Part shown: in pieces, positions 7,725 through 16,022 of the stretch
Layout: each line of letters begins with the position of its first letter
Position numbering within the stretch: position 1 is the first letter of the stretch
Assembly (NCBI GenBank): GCA_934385225.1
Contig: CAKRPQ010000017.1
Span: 1-29,237 of the forward strand
DNA from: an uncultured Eubacteriales bacterium
Lineage (GTDB): Bacteria > Bacillota > Clostridia > Oscillospirales > CAG-272
Direction: 5' to 3'
Length of the DNA: 29,237 bases
Program-made: the position numbers and the translations under genes
The notes under the pieces: model-generated
Told to the model about the DNA's origin: nothing
Databases searched by the model: none
The model's input: only the letters and a program-made list of their open reading frames with translations

Positions 7725-9554
7725 ATGAAAGAAGTAAAATCACCGAAAAAACCGCTTATCTATTACTACGGTATCGTTCTTGCAGTCATTCTGCTCTTCA
7801 ACATGGTTATATCGCCTCTTCTCATGAGTGCGCGCGTAAAGGAAGTCGATTACGGCACGTTCATGAAAATGACCGAGGACGGAAACATCGGAAGCGTCGA
7901 AATAAGCAGCTCCGAGATCGTCTTTACCGACAAAGACGAGCAGAATATCTACAAAACGGGCACGATGAACGACCCGAACCTCACCGAGAGGCTCTACGAA
8001 TCGGGCGCGAAGTTCGCGCAGGATATTGAAAAAGGCACGTCGCCTCTCGTCAGTTTCCTGCTCACTTACATTCTCCCGATCGTTATCTTCATAGGTCTCG
8101 GACAGTACCTCTCAAAGAAGATGATGTCGCAGGCGGGCGGTCCGAATGCGATGTCATTCGGTCTCGGCAAGTCGAACGCGAAGATATACGTTCCGTCAAG
8201 CGACGGTATCCGTTTCTCCGACGTTGCGGGCGAGGACGAGGCAAAAGAGAGCCTTGCGGAGATAGTCGATTACCTCCACAACCCGAAGAAATACTCGGAC
8301 GCGGGCGCGCAGATGCCGAAAGGCGTCCTGCTCGTAGGCCCTCCCGGCACGGGTAAAACCATGCTCGCAAAGGCTGTCGCGGGCGAAGCGGGCGTGCCGT
8401 TCTTCTCGATGTCAGGCTCTGAATTTGTCGAAATGTTCGTCGGCATGGGCGCATCAAAGGTGCGCGACCTCTTTGCGCAGGCAAAGGAAAAAGCACCCTG
8501 TATCGTCTTTATCGACGAGATAGATGCCATCGGAAAAAAGCGCGAGGGCAACATCGGCGGAAACGACGAGCGTGAACAGACGCTCAACCAGCTCCTCACC
8601 GAAATGGACGGCTTTTCGGGCAACACGGGCGTTATCATTCTCGCGGCGACGAACCGACCCGAGTCGCTCGACCCCGCGCTCACGCGCCCGGGACGCTTCG
8701 ACAGGCGAGTTCCCGTTGAGCTTCCCGACCTTATCGGCAGAGAGGCTATCCTGAAAGTACATGCAAAGAAAATAAAGACGGCTCCCGACGTCGATTTCCA
8801 CACGATCGCGCGTATGGCTGCGGGAACATCGGGCGCGGAGCTTGCAAACATCATAAACGAGGCGGCTCTGCGTGCCGTCAGAAACGGCAGAACAGTCGTT
8901 TGCGAGGCAGACCTCGAAGAGAGCATTGAAGTCGTCATCGCGGGCTACCAGAAGAAGAATGCGATAATGACAGACGGCGAAAAAAAGGTCGTCTCCTATC
9001 ACGAAATAGGCCACGCACTCGTCGCGGCGCTTCAATCCGAATCCGCGCCCGTTCAGAAAATAACGATAATTCCGAGAACATCGGGCGCGCTCGGCTACAC
9101 GATGCAGGTTGAGCAGAACGACAAGGTTCTTATGACAAAAGAGGAACTCTTAAACAAAATAGCAACTCTCACGGGCGGAAGAGCCGCGGAGGAAGTCGTT
9201 TTCGGCGAGGTCACAACGGGTGCGTCGAACGACATCGAACAGGCGACAAAGCTCGCACGCGCCATGATAACGCGCTACGGTATGACGGACGAATTTGATA
9301 TGGTTGCGATGGAAAAGGTGACAAATCAGTACCTCGGCGGCGACACTTCCCTCTCCTGCTCGGAGGAAACGCAGCGCGAAATCGACAAAAAAGTCGTCGA
9401 AACGGTAAAGGCACAGCACGAAAAGGCTCGCAGGCTGCTCGAAGACAACCGCAGAAAGCTCGACGAGCTTGCAAAGTACCTCTACGAAAAGGAAACGATT
9501 ACAGGAAACGAATTTATGGCAATCCTTGAAAAGAAAGAAGGGAAAACTGTATGA
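7725..9554 (+). CDS. ftsH: FtsH, ATP-dependent membrane zinc metalloprotease
   Basis: This 609-residue protease degrades misfolded and regulatory membrane and cytosolic proteins as a hexamer. Membrane segments are near 11-33 and 107-128, bracketing a short extracytoplasmic domain. The AAA+ module has Walker A GPPGTGKT (205-212), pore-loop residues in SGSEFVEMFVGMGASKVRDLF, Walker B IVFIDEID (about 260) and the second region of homology ATNRPESLDPALTRPGRFDR. The zinc site is HEIGH (426-430). The usual family sequence is HEAGH, so the second x position carries Ile; metal ligands are kept. RBS AAAAAGGAGC lies before ATG. Its stop overlaps the next start (ATGA). Confidence 0.97.
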   Translation: MKEVKSPKKPLIYYYGIVLAVILLFNMVISPLLMSARVKEVDYGTFMKMTEDGNIGSVEISSSEIVFTDKDEQNIYKTGTMNDPNLTERLYESGAKFAQDIEKGTSPLVSFLLTYILPIVIFIGLGQYLSKKMMSQAGGPNAMSFGLGKSNAKIYVPSSDGIRFSDVAGEDEAKESLAEIVDYLHNPKKYSDAGAQMPKGVLLVGPPGTGKTMLAKAVAGEAGVPFFSMSGSEFVEMFVGMGASKVRDLFAQAKEKAPCIVFIDEIDAIGKKREGNIGGNDEREQTLNQLLTEMDGFSGNTGVIILAATNRPESLDPALTRPGRFDRRVPVELPDLIGREAILKVHAKKIKTAPDVDFHTIARMAAGTSGAELANIINEAALRAVRNGRTVVCEADLEESIEVVIAGYQKKNAIMTDGEKKVVSYHEIGHALVAALQSESAPVQKITIIPRTSGALGYTMQVEQNDKVLMTKEELLNKIATLTGGRAAEEVVFGEVTTGASNDIEQATKLARAMITRYGMTDEFDMVAMEKVTNQYLGGDTSLSCSEETQREIDKKVVETVKAQHEKARRLLEDNRRKLDELAKYLYEKETITGNEFMAILEKKEGKTV

Positions 9555-10102
9555 GATACGGAAAAAAAGGCTTCTCCGTTCCGCTTTTCATTATCGGAAC
9601 AGTCCTTCTTCTGCTCGGCATTTTCACGTTCGTGCGTCCCGAAAGCGTTCTGACGGGCGCAGTCGTCATATACGGTATAGTCGCCGTCGTGACAGGAGTT
9701 TTCGATATCGTCGTCTACGCGCGCCTCTGCACTTTTACGGGTTTTGCGCCGATGATGTCGCTGATTTCGGGAATAATGAGCGTTATGTGCGGCGTTCTGC
9801 TCCTCTCCGACCCGAATATGGGCAAGTGGGCGCTCGTCATTTTGCTCCCCGTGTGGCTTATCGCGCACTGCATATCGGAGCTTGCGCACATAAATCCTCT
9901 TTACCGCCTCGGAAGCAGATCTTATTACGTCTTTGCTGTGACGTCGAACATTCTCGGACTCATTCTCGGCTTCTTTATGCTGCTCAGTCCCGCGATGTCG
10001 TTCGTGACGCTCCGCGCCGTCTGCTATATGCTCGGTTTTTACCTCGTTCTGCTCGGCATTGAGGGCATCGCTGCGTCGTTTGCGGGAAGATACGATATCT
10101 GA
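9551..10102 (+). CDS. HdeD/DUF308-type membrane protein
   Basis: This 183-residue protein is nearly all hydrophobic, with about six predicted membrane segments in three pairs. It resembles the HdeD/DUF308 family: short helical hairpins with a GIVAVVTGVFDI-type segment and SGIMSVMCGVLLL. HdeD in Escherichia coli is linked to acid resistance, but the role in Clostridia is unknown. Its ATG overlaps the ftsH stop by four bases, so it is translationally coupled to the membrane protease, which suggests a membrane-quality or stress context. A strong terminator follows. Confidence 0.75.
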   Translation: MRYGKKGFSVPLFIIGTVLLLLGIFTFVRPESVLTGAVVIYGIVAVVTGVFDIVVYARLCTFTGFAPMMSLISGIMSVMCGVLLLSDPNMGKWALVILLPVWLIAHCISELAHINPLYRLGSRSYYVFAVTSNILGLILGFFMLLSPAMSFVTLRAVCYMLGFYLVLLGIEGIAASFAGRYDI

Positions 10103-10146
10103 TTTCTCCCCACCGTGAAAGGCATTCACGCTTAAATATGTACAAT

Positions 10147-10187
10147 AAATCCCGCGGACGGTGTTAAAACCCGTCCGCGGGATTTTT
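10147..10187. terminator. Bidirectional terminator, left bounding hairpin of the small-protein islet
   Basis: A perfect 15-bp stem (10147-10161 with 10171-10185; core CCCGCGGACGG) has a 9-base loop and T-runs on both strands. It serves the rightward ftsH operon and the leftward small-protein genes. Its arms are nearly identical to those at 11315-11355. Confidence 0.9.
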
Positions 10188-10191
10188 TATC

Positions 10192-10584
10192 TTAATGCCA
10201 ACCGTCAACGCCCGGAATTTCGAGTGCTTTGTCCGAAAGGACATAAACGCCGTCCTTTGTGATATGGCAGGTCATTTTTCCGTCGAGGTATGTGTAGGAA
10301 TAGTCGTAGTCGGGCAGTGCCTTGTACTTTACCTCTACATAATACCCGCCCATTTTATAATCTTTGTGATATTTTATTTCAAGAATATCGTCCTTTGTCA
10401 CGTTCTGATAGGTCGCCGAAAACTCTCGGTATTTTTCTTTCGCCTGCATCTTGCAGACGGGAAATTCGACGAGCCAGAGTATAAGCACTCCAAAAAGTGC
10501 CGCAATACGAAGTATCTCATGCGTGATTTTCGCAATTTTTTTGACGGTATCCAAGGGACTTTTTATTGTTTTTTCAAGTTCCAT
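10192..10584 (-). CDS. Small single-span membrane protein, tandem paralogue B
   Basis: I do not recognise this family. The protein has 130 residues: a basic/amphipathic N-terminus, one hydrophobic segment (about 33-48), then an exported or cytosolic tail of about 80 residues rich in Tyr, Lys and Asp. It ends with LEIPGVDGWH. It is clearly a duplicate of the neighbour at 10602-10973: both carry EFP-CKMQAK-KYR-FSA-YQNVTK after the membrane segment, and an IP-VDGW ending. ATG at 10584 is chosen over one 27 bases upstream because AAAGGA lies seven bases before it. It is second of the pair, 17 bases after its paralogue. Confidence 0.75.
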   Translation of the reverse strand: MELEKTIKSPLDTVKKIAKITHEILRIAALFGVLILWLVEFPVCKMQAKEKYREFSATYQNVTKDDILEIKYHKDYKMGGYYVEVKYKALPDYDYSYTYLDGKMTCHITKDGVYVLSDKALEIPGVDGWH

Positions 10585-10601
10585 AAATAAATCCTTTCGG
10601 G

Positions 10602-10973
10602 TTACTTCCACCCGTCAACATTCGGGATTTCAAGCTGCGTGTTTTTCGGAACGGTAAAACCGTCTTTATACACAGTGCAGTTTATACTGCCTTTTCTGTA
10701 TGAATATATGTATTCATAGTCGGGCATGGACTTATACGTGGCGCTGATCTTATACCCGCCGTAGTCTTTTTCGTATTTAATGTCGTCAATATCGGCTTTC
10801 GTGACATTTTGGTACTCCGCCGAAAAGTCTCGGTATTTTGCTTTCGCCTGCATCTTGCAGATGGGAAATTCGAAAAGCCAAAACAGAAAAATGCCGATAA
10901 GAATTATGTCTCCGAGCGTTTCAAGGACTTTTCTTGTAATCTTCCAGGTTTTCAAAAGGATTTTCGATGTCAT
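10602..10973 (-). CDS. Small single-span membrane protein, tandem paralogue A
   Basis: This 123-residue protein is the paralogue of the next gene. It has one hydrophobic segment (about 20-35) followed by FEFPICKMQAKAKYRDFSAE and a Tyr-rich tail ending LEIPNVDGWK. Several Tyr/Lys-rich stretches (DIKYEKDYGGYKISATYKSM) align with the neighbour, suggesting an exported beta-sheet domain (inference). Function is unknown; it loosely recalls small uncharacterised Bacillota membrane proteins such as DUF3139, without firm support. The ribosome binding site is weak (AGAG), so translation may depend on the short ORF just upstream. The promoter is at 11179-11207. Base composition is more A+T-rich than the flanking genes. 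Confidence 0.75.
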   Translation of the reverse strand: MTSKILLKTWKITRKVLETLGDIILIGIFLFWLFEFPICKMQAKAKYRDFSAEYQNVTKADIDDIKYEKDYGGYKISATYKSMPDYEYIYSYRKGSINCTVYKDGFTVPKNTQLEIPNVDGWK

Positions 10974-10984
10974 ATATTATCTCT

Positions 10985-11004
10985 GTGTGTAGCTATATAC
11001 ACAC
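10985..11004 (-). other. Hairpin covering the leader-ORF stop, just before the paralogue A start
   Basis: GTGTGTA and TACACAC form a perfect 7-bp stem with a 6-base loop. The stop codon of the 36-codon ORF (10993-10995) straddles the loop and the downstream arm, and the ATG of the next gene is 12 bases beyond the stem. Confidence 0.5.
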
Positions 11005-11103
11005 GTCAGTCCTTTTATATTTGTTTCGAGATCGTAAGGCAATACAGAGTACTGTCCTCGTTCCGATTAAAACGGCTAAAATAAGACTTGTAATTTTTTT
11101 CAT
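10993..11103 (-). CDS. Possible 36-residue leader or signal-peptide-like ORF
   Basis: This short ORF has a good ribosome binding site (AAAGGAAAT, 6-10 bases before ATG) and starts MKKITSLILAVLIGTRTVLC, a basic-hydrophobic N-terminus like a signal peptide or membrane anchor. It continues with a basic tail (IALRSRNKYKRTDVCI) and stops 19 bases before paralogue A. It lies 70 bases downstream of a consensus promoter, so it is the first ORF of the transcript. It could be a true small membrane peptide, a translational leader, or the remnant of a truncated gene. Nothing confirms expression. Confidence 0.45.
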   Translation of the reverse strand: MKKITSLILAVLIGTRTVLCIALRSRNKYKRTDVCI

Positions 11104-11178
11104 TTATCATTTCCTTTCTAAATAAAACAATATAGGTTTTAATACTTGCAATTTGGATTAATGCATCTTCCATTTGTA

Positions 11179-11207
11179 ATTGTAACATATTTTATCTCTG
11201 TTGTCAA
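11179..11207 (-). promoter_or_regulatory. Near-consensus sigma-A promoter of the small-protein islet
   Basis: On the minus strand, TTGACA (11207-11202), a 17-base spacer and TACAAT (11184-11179) are present. This is one of the best promoters in the window. The start would be near 11172. Confidence 0.85.
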
Positions 11208-11314
11208 TACTTTACACAAAAATAAATTATTATTTCCAAAAGTGTGTTATTGCAGTTAAAAATAACGTAACATAAATTAAATAACTATTCGACATATATC
11301 TACATTATATAAAT
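11208..11314. other. A+T-rich spacer upstream of the islet promoter
   Basis: This holds very A+T-rich sequence with no open reading frame with a ribosome binding site and no operator I can name. It separates the islet promoter from the clpC terminator hairpin. Confidence 0.4.
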
Positions 11315-11357
11315 AAATCCCGCGGGCGGTTTAGAGATAACCGTCCGCGGGATTTTA
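11315..11357. terminator. Hairpin terminator downstream of clpC, right bounding hairpin
   Basis: Arms 11315-11332 and 11339-11355 pair with one G-T wobble (core CCCGCGG-CGG). On the clpC strand it is followed by ATTTATTTA, an imperfect U-run. Arms match the 10147-10185 hairpin almost exactly. Confidence 0.75.
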
Positions 11358-11375
11358 ACTATTCGCGGTATTTAA

Positions 11376-13892
11376 TTATTCGCTTTTTTCCTCTGCGCTT
11401 TTATCCCCGCTCTTTTCCTCGTGCGGAGTATTATTTACGAACACGACCTTATCGCCGTCGGCTTTGGCGGTGACTTTATCGCCCGCTTTTACTCTGCCTT
11501 CAAGCATTTCGCCCGAGAACGTATCCTCGACCATATGAACGATCGCACGGCGGAGCGGTCTTGCGCCGTAGACGGGATCGAAGCCCTCTTTTGCAACAAG
11601 TTCCGCAACGGACGGGTCAAAATCAAGCTCGATACCGACGTCCGAAACACGTTTCTTTACCTCGCCGAGCATAAGTTCCGCAATCTTGCAGATGTCCTCA
11701 TGCGAGAGTTTATTGAAGATAACGATGTCATCGACACGGTTAAGGAATTCGGGTCTGAACGTCGCTTTGAGCGCGTTCATAATGATCTCCTCCGTCTTCT
11801 TGCGCTCGTCCTCCGCCGCCTCGCTCTTTTCGGGTTCGGAGAAGCCGAGCTTTGCGCGGTTATCGGTGAGTGCCGACGCGCCTGCGTTCGACGTCATAAT
11901 GATTATCGTATTCTTGAAGTCCACCTTACGTCCCTGCGAATCGGTGAGAACACCGTCTTCAAGGACTTGGAGCATAATATTGAACACGTCGGGATGCGCC
12001 TTCTCGATTTCATCGAAGAGGACTACCGAATACGGGTGACGGCGTATCTTCTCGGTGAGCTGACCGGCTTCCTCGTAGCCCACATAGCCGGGAGGCGAAC
12101 CGATGAGTTTCGAAACACTATGCTTTTCCATGTACTCCGACATATCAAGCCTTATCATCGCGTTCGGGTCGCCGAACATAACGTCCGCAAGTGCCTTTGT
12201 GAGTTCCGTTTTACCTACGCCCGTAGGTCCTACGAATATGAACGAGCCTATCGGTCTGTTGGGGTTTTTAAGTCCCATTCTGCCGCGGCGGATCGCCTTT
12301 GAAATGACCTCTATCGCCTTATCCTGACCGATAACGCGCTCACGAAGAATCTTTTCAAGGTTAAGGAGCTTTTCGCTCTCGCCCTCCATCAGCTTGCTTA
12401 CGGGAATGCCCGTCCACTGGGTCACAACGTCCGCAATATCGTTTGCCGTGACGGCGTGCGAGGCATTATTATTGTCTCTCTGCCACTCGGACTTCTTCTC
12501 CTCGTATTCCTCGCGGAGCTTCTTCTCGTCGTCACGCAGTCTTGCCGCGCGCTCGAAGTTCTGCGCGCTGATCGCCTCTTCCTTATCGTGGGAAATAGTT
12601 TTCAATTCTTCTTCCATATCTTTAAGGCTTTCGGGCGATGTGAACGCCGAAATTCTTATCCTCGACGCCGCCTCATCGACAAGGTCTATTGCCTTATCGG
12701 GCAGGAATCTGTCGGTGATGTAACGCTTTGAGAGCGAAACAGCCGCCTCGATTGCCTCATCGGTGATTTTGAGTTTATGGTGTGCCTCGTACTTATCGCG
12801 AAGTCCCATAAGTATCTGAACCGACTCTTCCGCCGTCGGCTCGTTTACCATGACAGACTGGAAACGTCTTTCAAGCGCCGCGTCCTTTTCGATATGCGCA
12901 CGGTATTCCGAAATAGTCGTTGCGCCTATCACCTGCATTTCGCCTCTTGCGAGCGCGGGTTTCAGGATATTTGCCGCATCGACTGCGCCTTCTGCCGCGC
13001 CTGCGCCGATTATGGTGTGGATTTCATCTATGAAGAGGATTATGTTCGGGTTCTTCTGCACCTCGTCCATAACGCTCTTCATTCTTTCCTCGAACTCGCC
13101 TCTGTACTTTGCGCCCGCAATCATACTCGGTATGTCAAGCGCAACGATCGTTTTGTCTTTAAGCGTTTCGGGAACGCTGCCGTCAACAATCTTCTGGGCA
13201 AGTCCCTCGACAACGGCTGTTTTACCGACACCCGGCTCGCCTATAAGGCAAGGATTGTTCTTTGTACGTCTCGAAAGTATCTGAATGACCCTCTCGGTCT
13301 CCTTATCTCTGCCGATTATCGGGTCGATCTTGCCCTCTTTTGCCATAGCGGTGAGGTCTCTGCCGTAGTTTGAGAGTGTGGGCGCGCCCTTTATATCCGA
13401 CTTCTTACCCGATTTTCCGCCCTTCGGAGCGTCGTCCGCGCTTACGCCCGACGATGCGCCGACCTCGCCGAGAAAATCGACGATGTCGTTCTTTATCGCG
13501 CTCGGATCTGCGCCAAGCTCGCCGAGCATTCTGACCGCGACGCAATCGCTCTCGTTAAGGAGCGCAAGGAGCAGGTGTTCCGTGCCGATATAGCCCTGAC
13601 CGTAGCGCATTGACTCATACGCCGAGCCTTCGATTATTTTCTTTGTTCTCGGCGTCATATCTGTCGCCGTGACGTAGCTGGGCGATCCCGTACCCGCCAT
13701 TTCTTCGATGAGAGATCTCACGTTTTCGGGTGTAACGCCGTATTTTTCAAGTACCTTCGACGCGGCGCTGTCCTCCTCGCACGCAAGCGCATAGAGAAGA
13801 TGCTCCGAGCCGATGTAGGTATGTCCCATTTCTCTCGCGGCTGTGAGAGAACGGTTAAGTGTATTTTGTGCTTTTTGTGTGAAACGGTTCAT
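11376..13892 (-). CDS. clpC: ClpC, AAA+ unfoldase of the ClpCP protease
   Basis: This 838-residue HSP100 chaperone feeds substrates to ClpP and, with McsA/McsB, recognises arginine-phosphorylated proteins. Two Clp-N repeats occupy about 1-145, followed by a Gly/Lys-rich linker. The first AAA+ domain has Walker A GEPGVGKT (218-225) and FIDEIHTI. A UVR-like coiled segment in the middle (AISAQNFERAARLRDDEKKL) marks ClpC rather than ClpA. The second AAA+ domain has GPTGVGKTE and a KLGF loop typical for ClpP docking. RBS AAAGGGGG lies before ATG. It is the last gene of the ctsR operon, 34 bases after mcsB. Confidence 0.97.
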   Translation of the reverse strand: MNRFTQKAQNTLNRSLTAAREMGHTYIGSEHLLYALACEEDSAASKVLEKYGVTPENVRSLIEEMAGTGSPSYVTATDMTPRTKKIIEGSAYESMRYGQGYIGTEHLLLALLNESDCVAVRMLGELGADPSAIKNDIVDFLGEVGASSGVSADDAPKGGKSGKKSDIKGAPTLSNYGRDLTAMAKEGKIDPIIGRDKETERVIQILSRRTKNNPCLIGEPGVGKTAVVEGLAQKIVDGSVPETLKDKTIVALDIPSMIAGAKYRGEFEERMKSVMDEVQKNPNIILFIDEIHTIIGAGAAEGAVDAANILKPALARGEMQVIGATTISEYRAHIEKDAALERRFQSVMVNEPTAEESVQILMGLRDKYEAHHKLKITDEAIEAAVSLSKRYITDRFLPDKAIDLVDEAASRIRISAFTSPESLKDMEEELKTISHDKEEAISAQNFERAARLRDDEKKLREEYEEKKSEWQRDNNNASHAVTANDIADVVTQWTGIPVSKLMEGESEKLLNLEKILRERVIGQDKAIEVISKAIRRGRMGLKNPNRPIGSFIFVGPTGVGKTELTKALADVMFGDPNAMIRLDMSEYMEKHSVSKLIGSPPGYVGYEEAGQLTEKIRRHPYSVVLFDEIEKAHPDVFNIMLQVLEDGVLTDSQGRKVDFKNTIIIMTSNAGASALTDNRAKLGFSEPEKSEAAEDERKKTEEIIMNALKATFRPEFLNRVDDIVIFNKLSHEDICKIAELMLGEVKKRVSDVGIELDFDPSVAELVAKEGFDPVYGARPLRRAIVHMVEDTFSGEMLEGRVKAGDKVTAKADGDKVVFVNNTPHEEKSGDKSAEEKSE

Positions 13893-13926
13893 AGAGAAAC
13901 CCCCTTTGTTTTAAGGTTTTTCCTTA

Positions 13927-14934
13927 TTATTTAAGTATTTCTTTTATATATTTTGCCCTTGCGCGGTCTCTTTCATTCTCCGTTTTCGGTTTATCCGAAA
14001 GGGAGAGCGTAAGAGTTGCGGGCAGGACATGGACAAGCAGCGTATCGAGCGTATCGTAGCTTATATCCTTTACTATGCCGAGCGAGATTCCGAGACGAAT
14101 ATATGCGTAAAGTTCCGCAAACTCGCCCGACGAGAGCATATGCGCGTATCTGAGCGTACCCTCGGCACGCATTATTCTGTCGCAGAGGCGCTCGTAATTC
14201 TCGCCTTTGATAGCGGAGCGCGCTTTTCTTTCCTCCGAGCTTATCTGACCGACTATATCGCCGAGCTTTTTAAGCGTATCTTCCTCGCTTATGCCGAGCG
14301 TAATCTGATTGGAGATCTGATAGAGGTCTCCGCGGCTCTCCGAACCCTCGCCGTACATTCCTCTGACGGTGAGCCCCATTTTCGGGAGCTGTTCCGCAAC
14401 GGCGTTTATTCTTCCCGTCATCGTGAGCGCGGGCAGGAACATCATCACGGACGCTCTCATTCCCGTGCCGAGATTCGTCGGGCAGTGCGTAAGGTAACCG
14501 AGCTTTTCGTCGTAGGCTATCTCGACCTCGCGGTCAAGCATATCGTCATAGGCGCAGGCATTCTTATAAGCCTCGTCAAGCGCAAGTCCCGAAAGTATGC
14601 TCTGAATACGGACGTGATCCTCTTCGCCTACCATGATAGCCGTTCCCTCGTCCTCGTTAAGGAAGAGAACGTGCGGCCTTTTCTCCGCCGCGAACTCACG
14701 GCTGACGTAGTGCTTTTCTACATAGGACGCCGCCTCCGCGGGCGATATATCGGCGAAATCTATTTTTTTCAGACCTTCGCCCTCATACGCCCCCGACACC
14801 TTTTCGGCGACTTCCTTTGCTTTCTTTTCGTCAAGAACCGAAGCGAACGGGTAGCCCGCCAGGTTTCTCGCAAGTCTCACTCTCGAACTGATGACTGTAT
14901 CCGAACTTTTTCCCGATTTATTAAACCATGCCAT
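13927..14934 (-). CDS. mcsB: McsB, protein-arginine kinase
   Basis: This 335-residue phosphagen-kinase-fold enzyme phosphorylates arginines on CtsR and on misfolded proteins, tagging them for ClpCP. Family signatures visible are SSRVRLARNLAGYPF near the N-terminus, LGYLTHCPTNLGTGMRASVM in the middle, and REFA and EEDHVRIQSI segments. Length is slightly below the usual 355-365. ATG at 14934 (MAWFNKSG) is chosen because GAGGTGAG sits just before it and the upstream mcsA stop is 10 bases away. An in-frame ATG 27 bases upstream would overlap mcsA. It needs McsA as activator, encoded immediately upstream. Confidence 0.95.
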   Translation of the reverse strand: MAWFNKSGKSSDTVISSRVRLARNLAGYPFASVLDEKKAKEVAEKVSGAYEGEGLKKIDFADISPAEAASYVEKHYVSREFAAEKRPHVLFLNEDEGTAIMVGEEDHVRIQSILSGLALDEAYKNACAYDDMLDREVEIAYDEKLGYLTHCPTNLGTGMRASVMMFLPALTMTGRINAVAEQLPKMGLTVRGMYGEGSESRGDLYQISNQITLGISEEDTLKKLGDIVGQISSEERKARSAIKGENYERLCDRIMRAEGTLRYAHMLSSGEFAELYAYIRLGISLGIVKDISYDTLDTLLVHVLPATLTLSLSDKPKTENERDRARAKYIKEILK

Positions 14935-14944
14935 ATTACTCACC

Positions 14945-15481
14945 TCAGTTTCTTCCTTCAATGTTCTTTATCTTGTCGCGGAGTTCTGCGGCTTTTTCGA
15001 AATTCTCGCCGTCAATAGCCTCTTTAAGTTCCTTTTTAAGAGTTTTAAGCTCGTTCTCCTTTTCGTGTTTTGCACGCAGGCGAAGCGGTGCGCGACCCTC
15101 GTGTTTTGCGTTGCCGTGTATCGAGCGGACAGTCGGTTCAAGCTCCTCGGCAAATGTTTTGTAGCAGTCGGGGCAGCCCGCTTTTCCGCGGCGGCTGAAA
15201 TCCTCAAAGGTCGAACCGCACGACGGGCATCTCTTTTCGTCTCTCGAAACGCTTTCGGGAAGTCCGAACAGGCTGCCGAACAGGCTGTCGTGAAGTGCCG
15301 CGAAAGGCGACGCGAAACTCATATTCATATTGTCAAACAGGCTGTCCGATGTCGGAAGTTCGCCGCTCTTTTGAAGCTCCGCCGCGCAGTCCTCGCAAAG
15401 CGAATAGCTGCGTTTCTTTCCGTTGATGTTCTCCTCATAAAATACAGTGGCTTTATTCTTTTTACATTTTTCGCAAAGCAT
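14945..15481 (-). CDS. mcsA: McsA, zinc-finger activator of McsB
   Basis: This 178-residue protein has four CxxC pairs (CEKC, CEDC, CPSC, CPDC), in two zinc-binding clusters, and a C-terminal UVR-type coiled motif (LKEAIDGENFEKAAELRDKI). That is the layout of McsA, which activates the McsB kinase and affects CtsR in Bacillota. The start chosen is the second of two nearby ATGs. It gives MLCEKC, matching the usual McsA opening, and lies nine bases after GAGAGG. The ATG at 15487 is only three bases from that site. It sits between ctsR and mcsB with 10-20-base gaps. Confidence 0.94.
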   Translation of the reverse strand: MLCEKCKKNKATVFYEENINGKKRSYSLCEDCAAELQKSGELPTSDSLFDNMNMSFASPFAALHDSLFGSLFGLPESVSRDEKRCPSCGSTFEDFSRRGKAGCPDCYKTFAEELEPTVRSIHGNAKHEGRAPLRLRAKHEKENELKTLKKELKEAIDGENFEKAAELRDKIKNIEGRN

Positions 15482-15501
15482 AATCATTTACCTCTCTTTT
15501 C

Positions 15502-15951
15502 TTAATTCATAAGTGCAAGAATTATATGTCTGAATATATTCGCTCTCGCTGCTTCCTTTTTATCGTTCGGAAGTGCGGACAGCGCCGAATCCGAAAGCGC
15601 GTTCCTTATAATATTGTATTCGCGCTCGGTTATTATAGAATTTCCGAGCAGGTTTTTTAGGTACGCCGCGGCTTCCTTTTCGCCGATAGCATCGCCTACG
15701 GCGTAGAAGAAATGCATCAGATATTCGCTCTTCTGCATCTGCTTCCGAACAATCTTTATGCAGCCTCCGCCGCCTCGTCTGCTCTCGATTATGTACCCGC
15801 GTTCGGGTGTGAACCTCGACGTGATTACATAACTTATCTGGCTCGGCACACAGCCTATCTTATTTGCCATTTCGTTTCTCCTGAGTTCAAGCGAACCGCC
15901 TTCCTCGTCAAGCATCTGTTCTATCAACTTCGCTATGTGGTCTGTAAGCAC
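15502..15951 (-). CDS. ctsR: CtsR, class III heat-shock transcriptional repressor
   Basis: This 149-residue dimeric repressor binds tandem heptads upstream of clp genes and is inactivated by heat and by McsB. An N-terminal winged helix-turn-helix includes EMANKIGCVPSQISYVI. The wing has the glycine loop RRGGGG (58-63), the family's DNA-contact and temperature-sensing element, whose arginine is the known McsB target. The start is GTG at 15951, supported by GGAGGT eight bases upstream. It is first in the operon with mcsA, mcsB and clpC and very likely represses itself through the operators at 16007-16039. Confidence 0.95.
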   Translation of the reverse strand: MLTDHIAKLIEQMLDEEGGSLELRRNEMANKIGCVPSQISYVITSRFTPERGYIIESRRGGGGCIKIVRKQMQKSEYLMHFFYAVGDAIGEKEAAAYLKNLLGNSIITEREYNIIRNALSDSALSALPNDKKEAARANIFRHIILALMN

Positions 15952-15993
15952 CTTTACGCACCTCCTTTTGCTCTTTTCTTATCTTGTGCCTAT

Positions 15994-16022
15994 ATTATAA
16001 TCGGAAAGTCAAAGAAAGTCAA
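15994..16022 (-). promoter_or_regulatory. Promoter of the ctsR-mcsA-mcsB-clpC operon
   Basis: On the minus strand, TTGACT (16022-16017), a 17-base spacer and TATAAT (15999-15994) are present. The -35 box and spacer lie inside the first CtsR operator, so bound CtsR would block RNA polymerase. Confidence 0.85.

Noticed and set aside
11104..11178. Riboswitch or T-box in the islet leader
   Set aside because: The leader is about 70 bases with no conserved T-box or riboswitch core, and no alternative terminator stem is visible.
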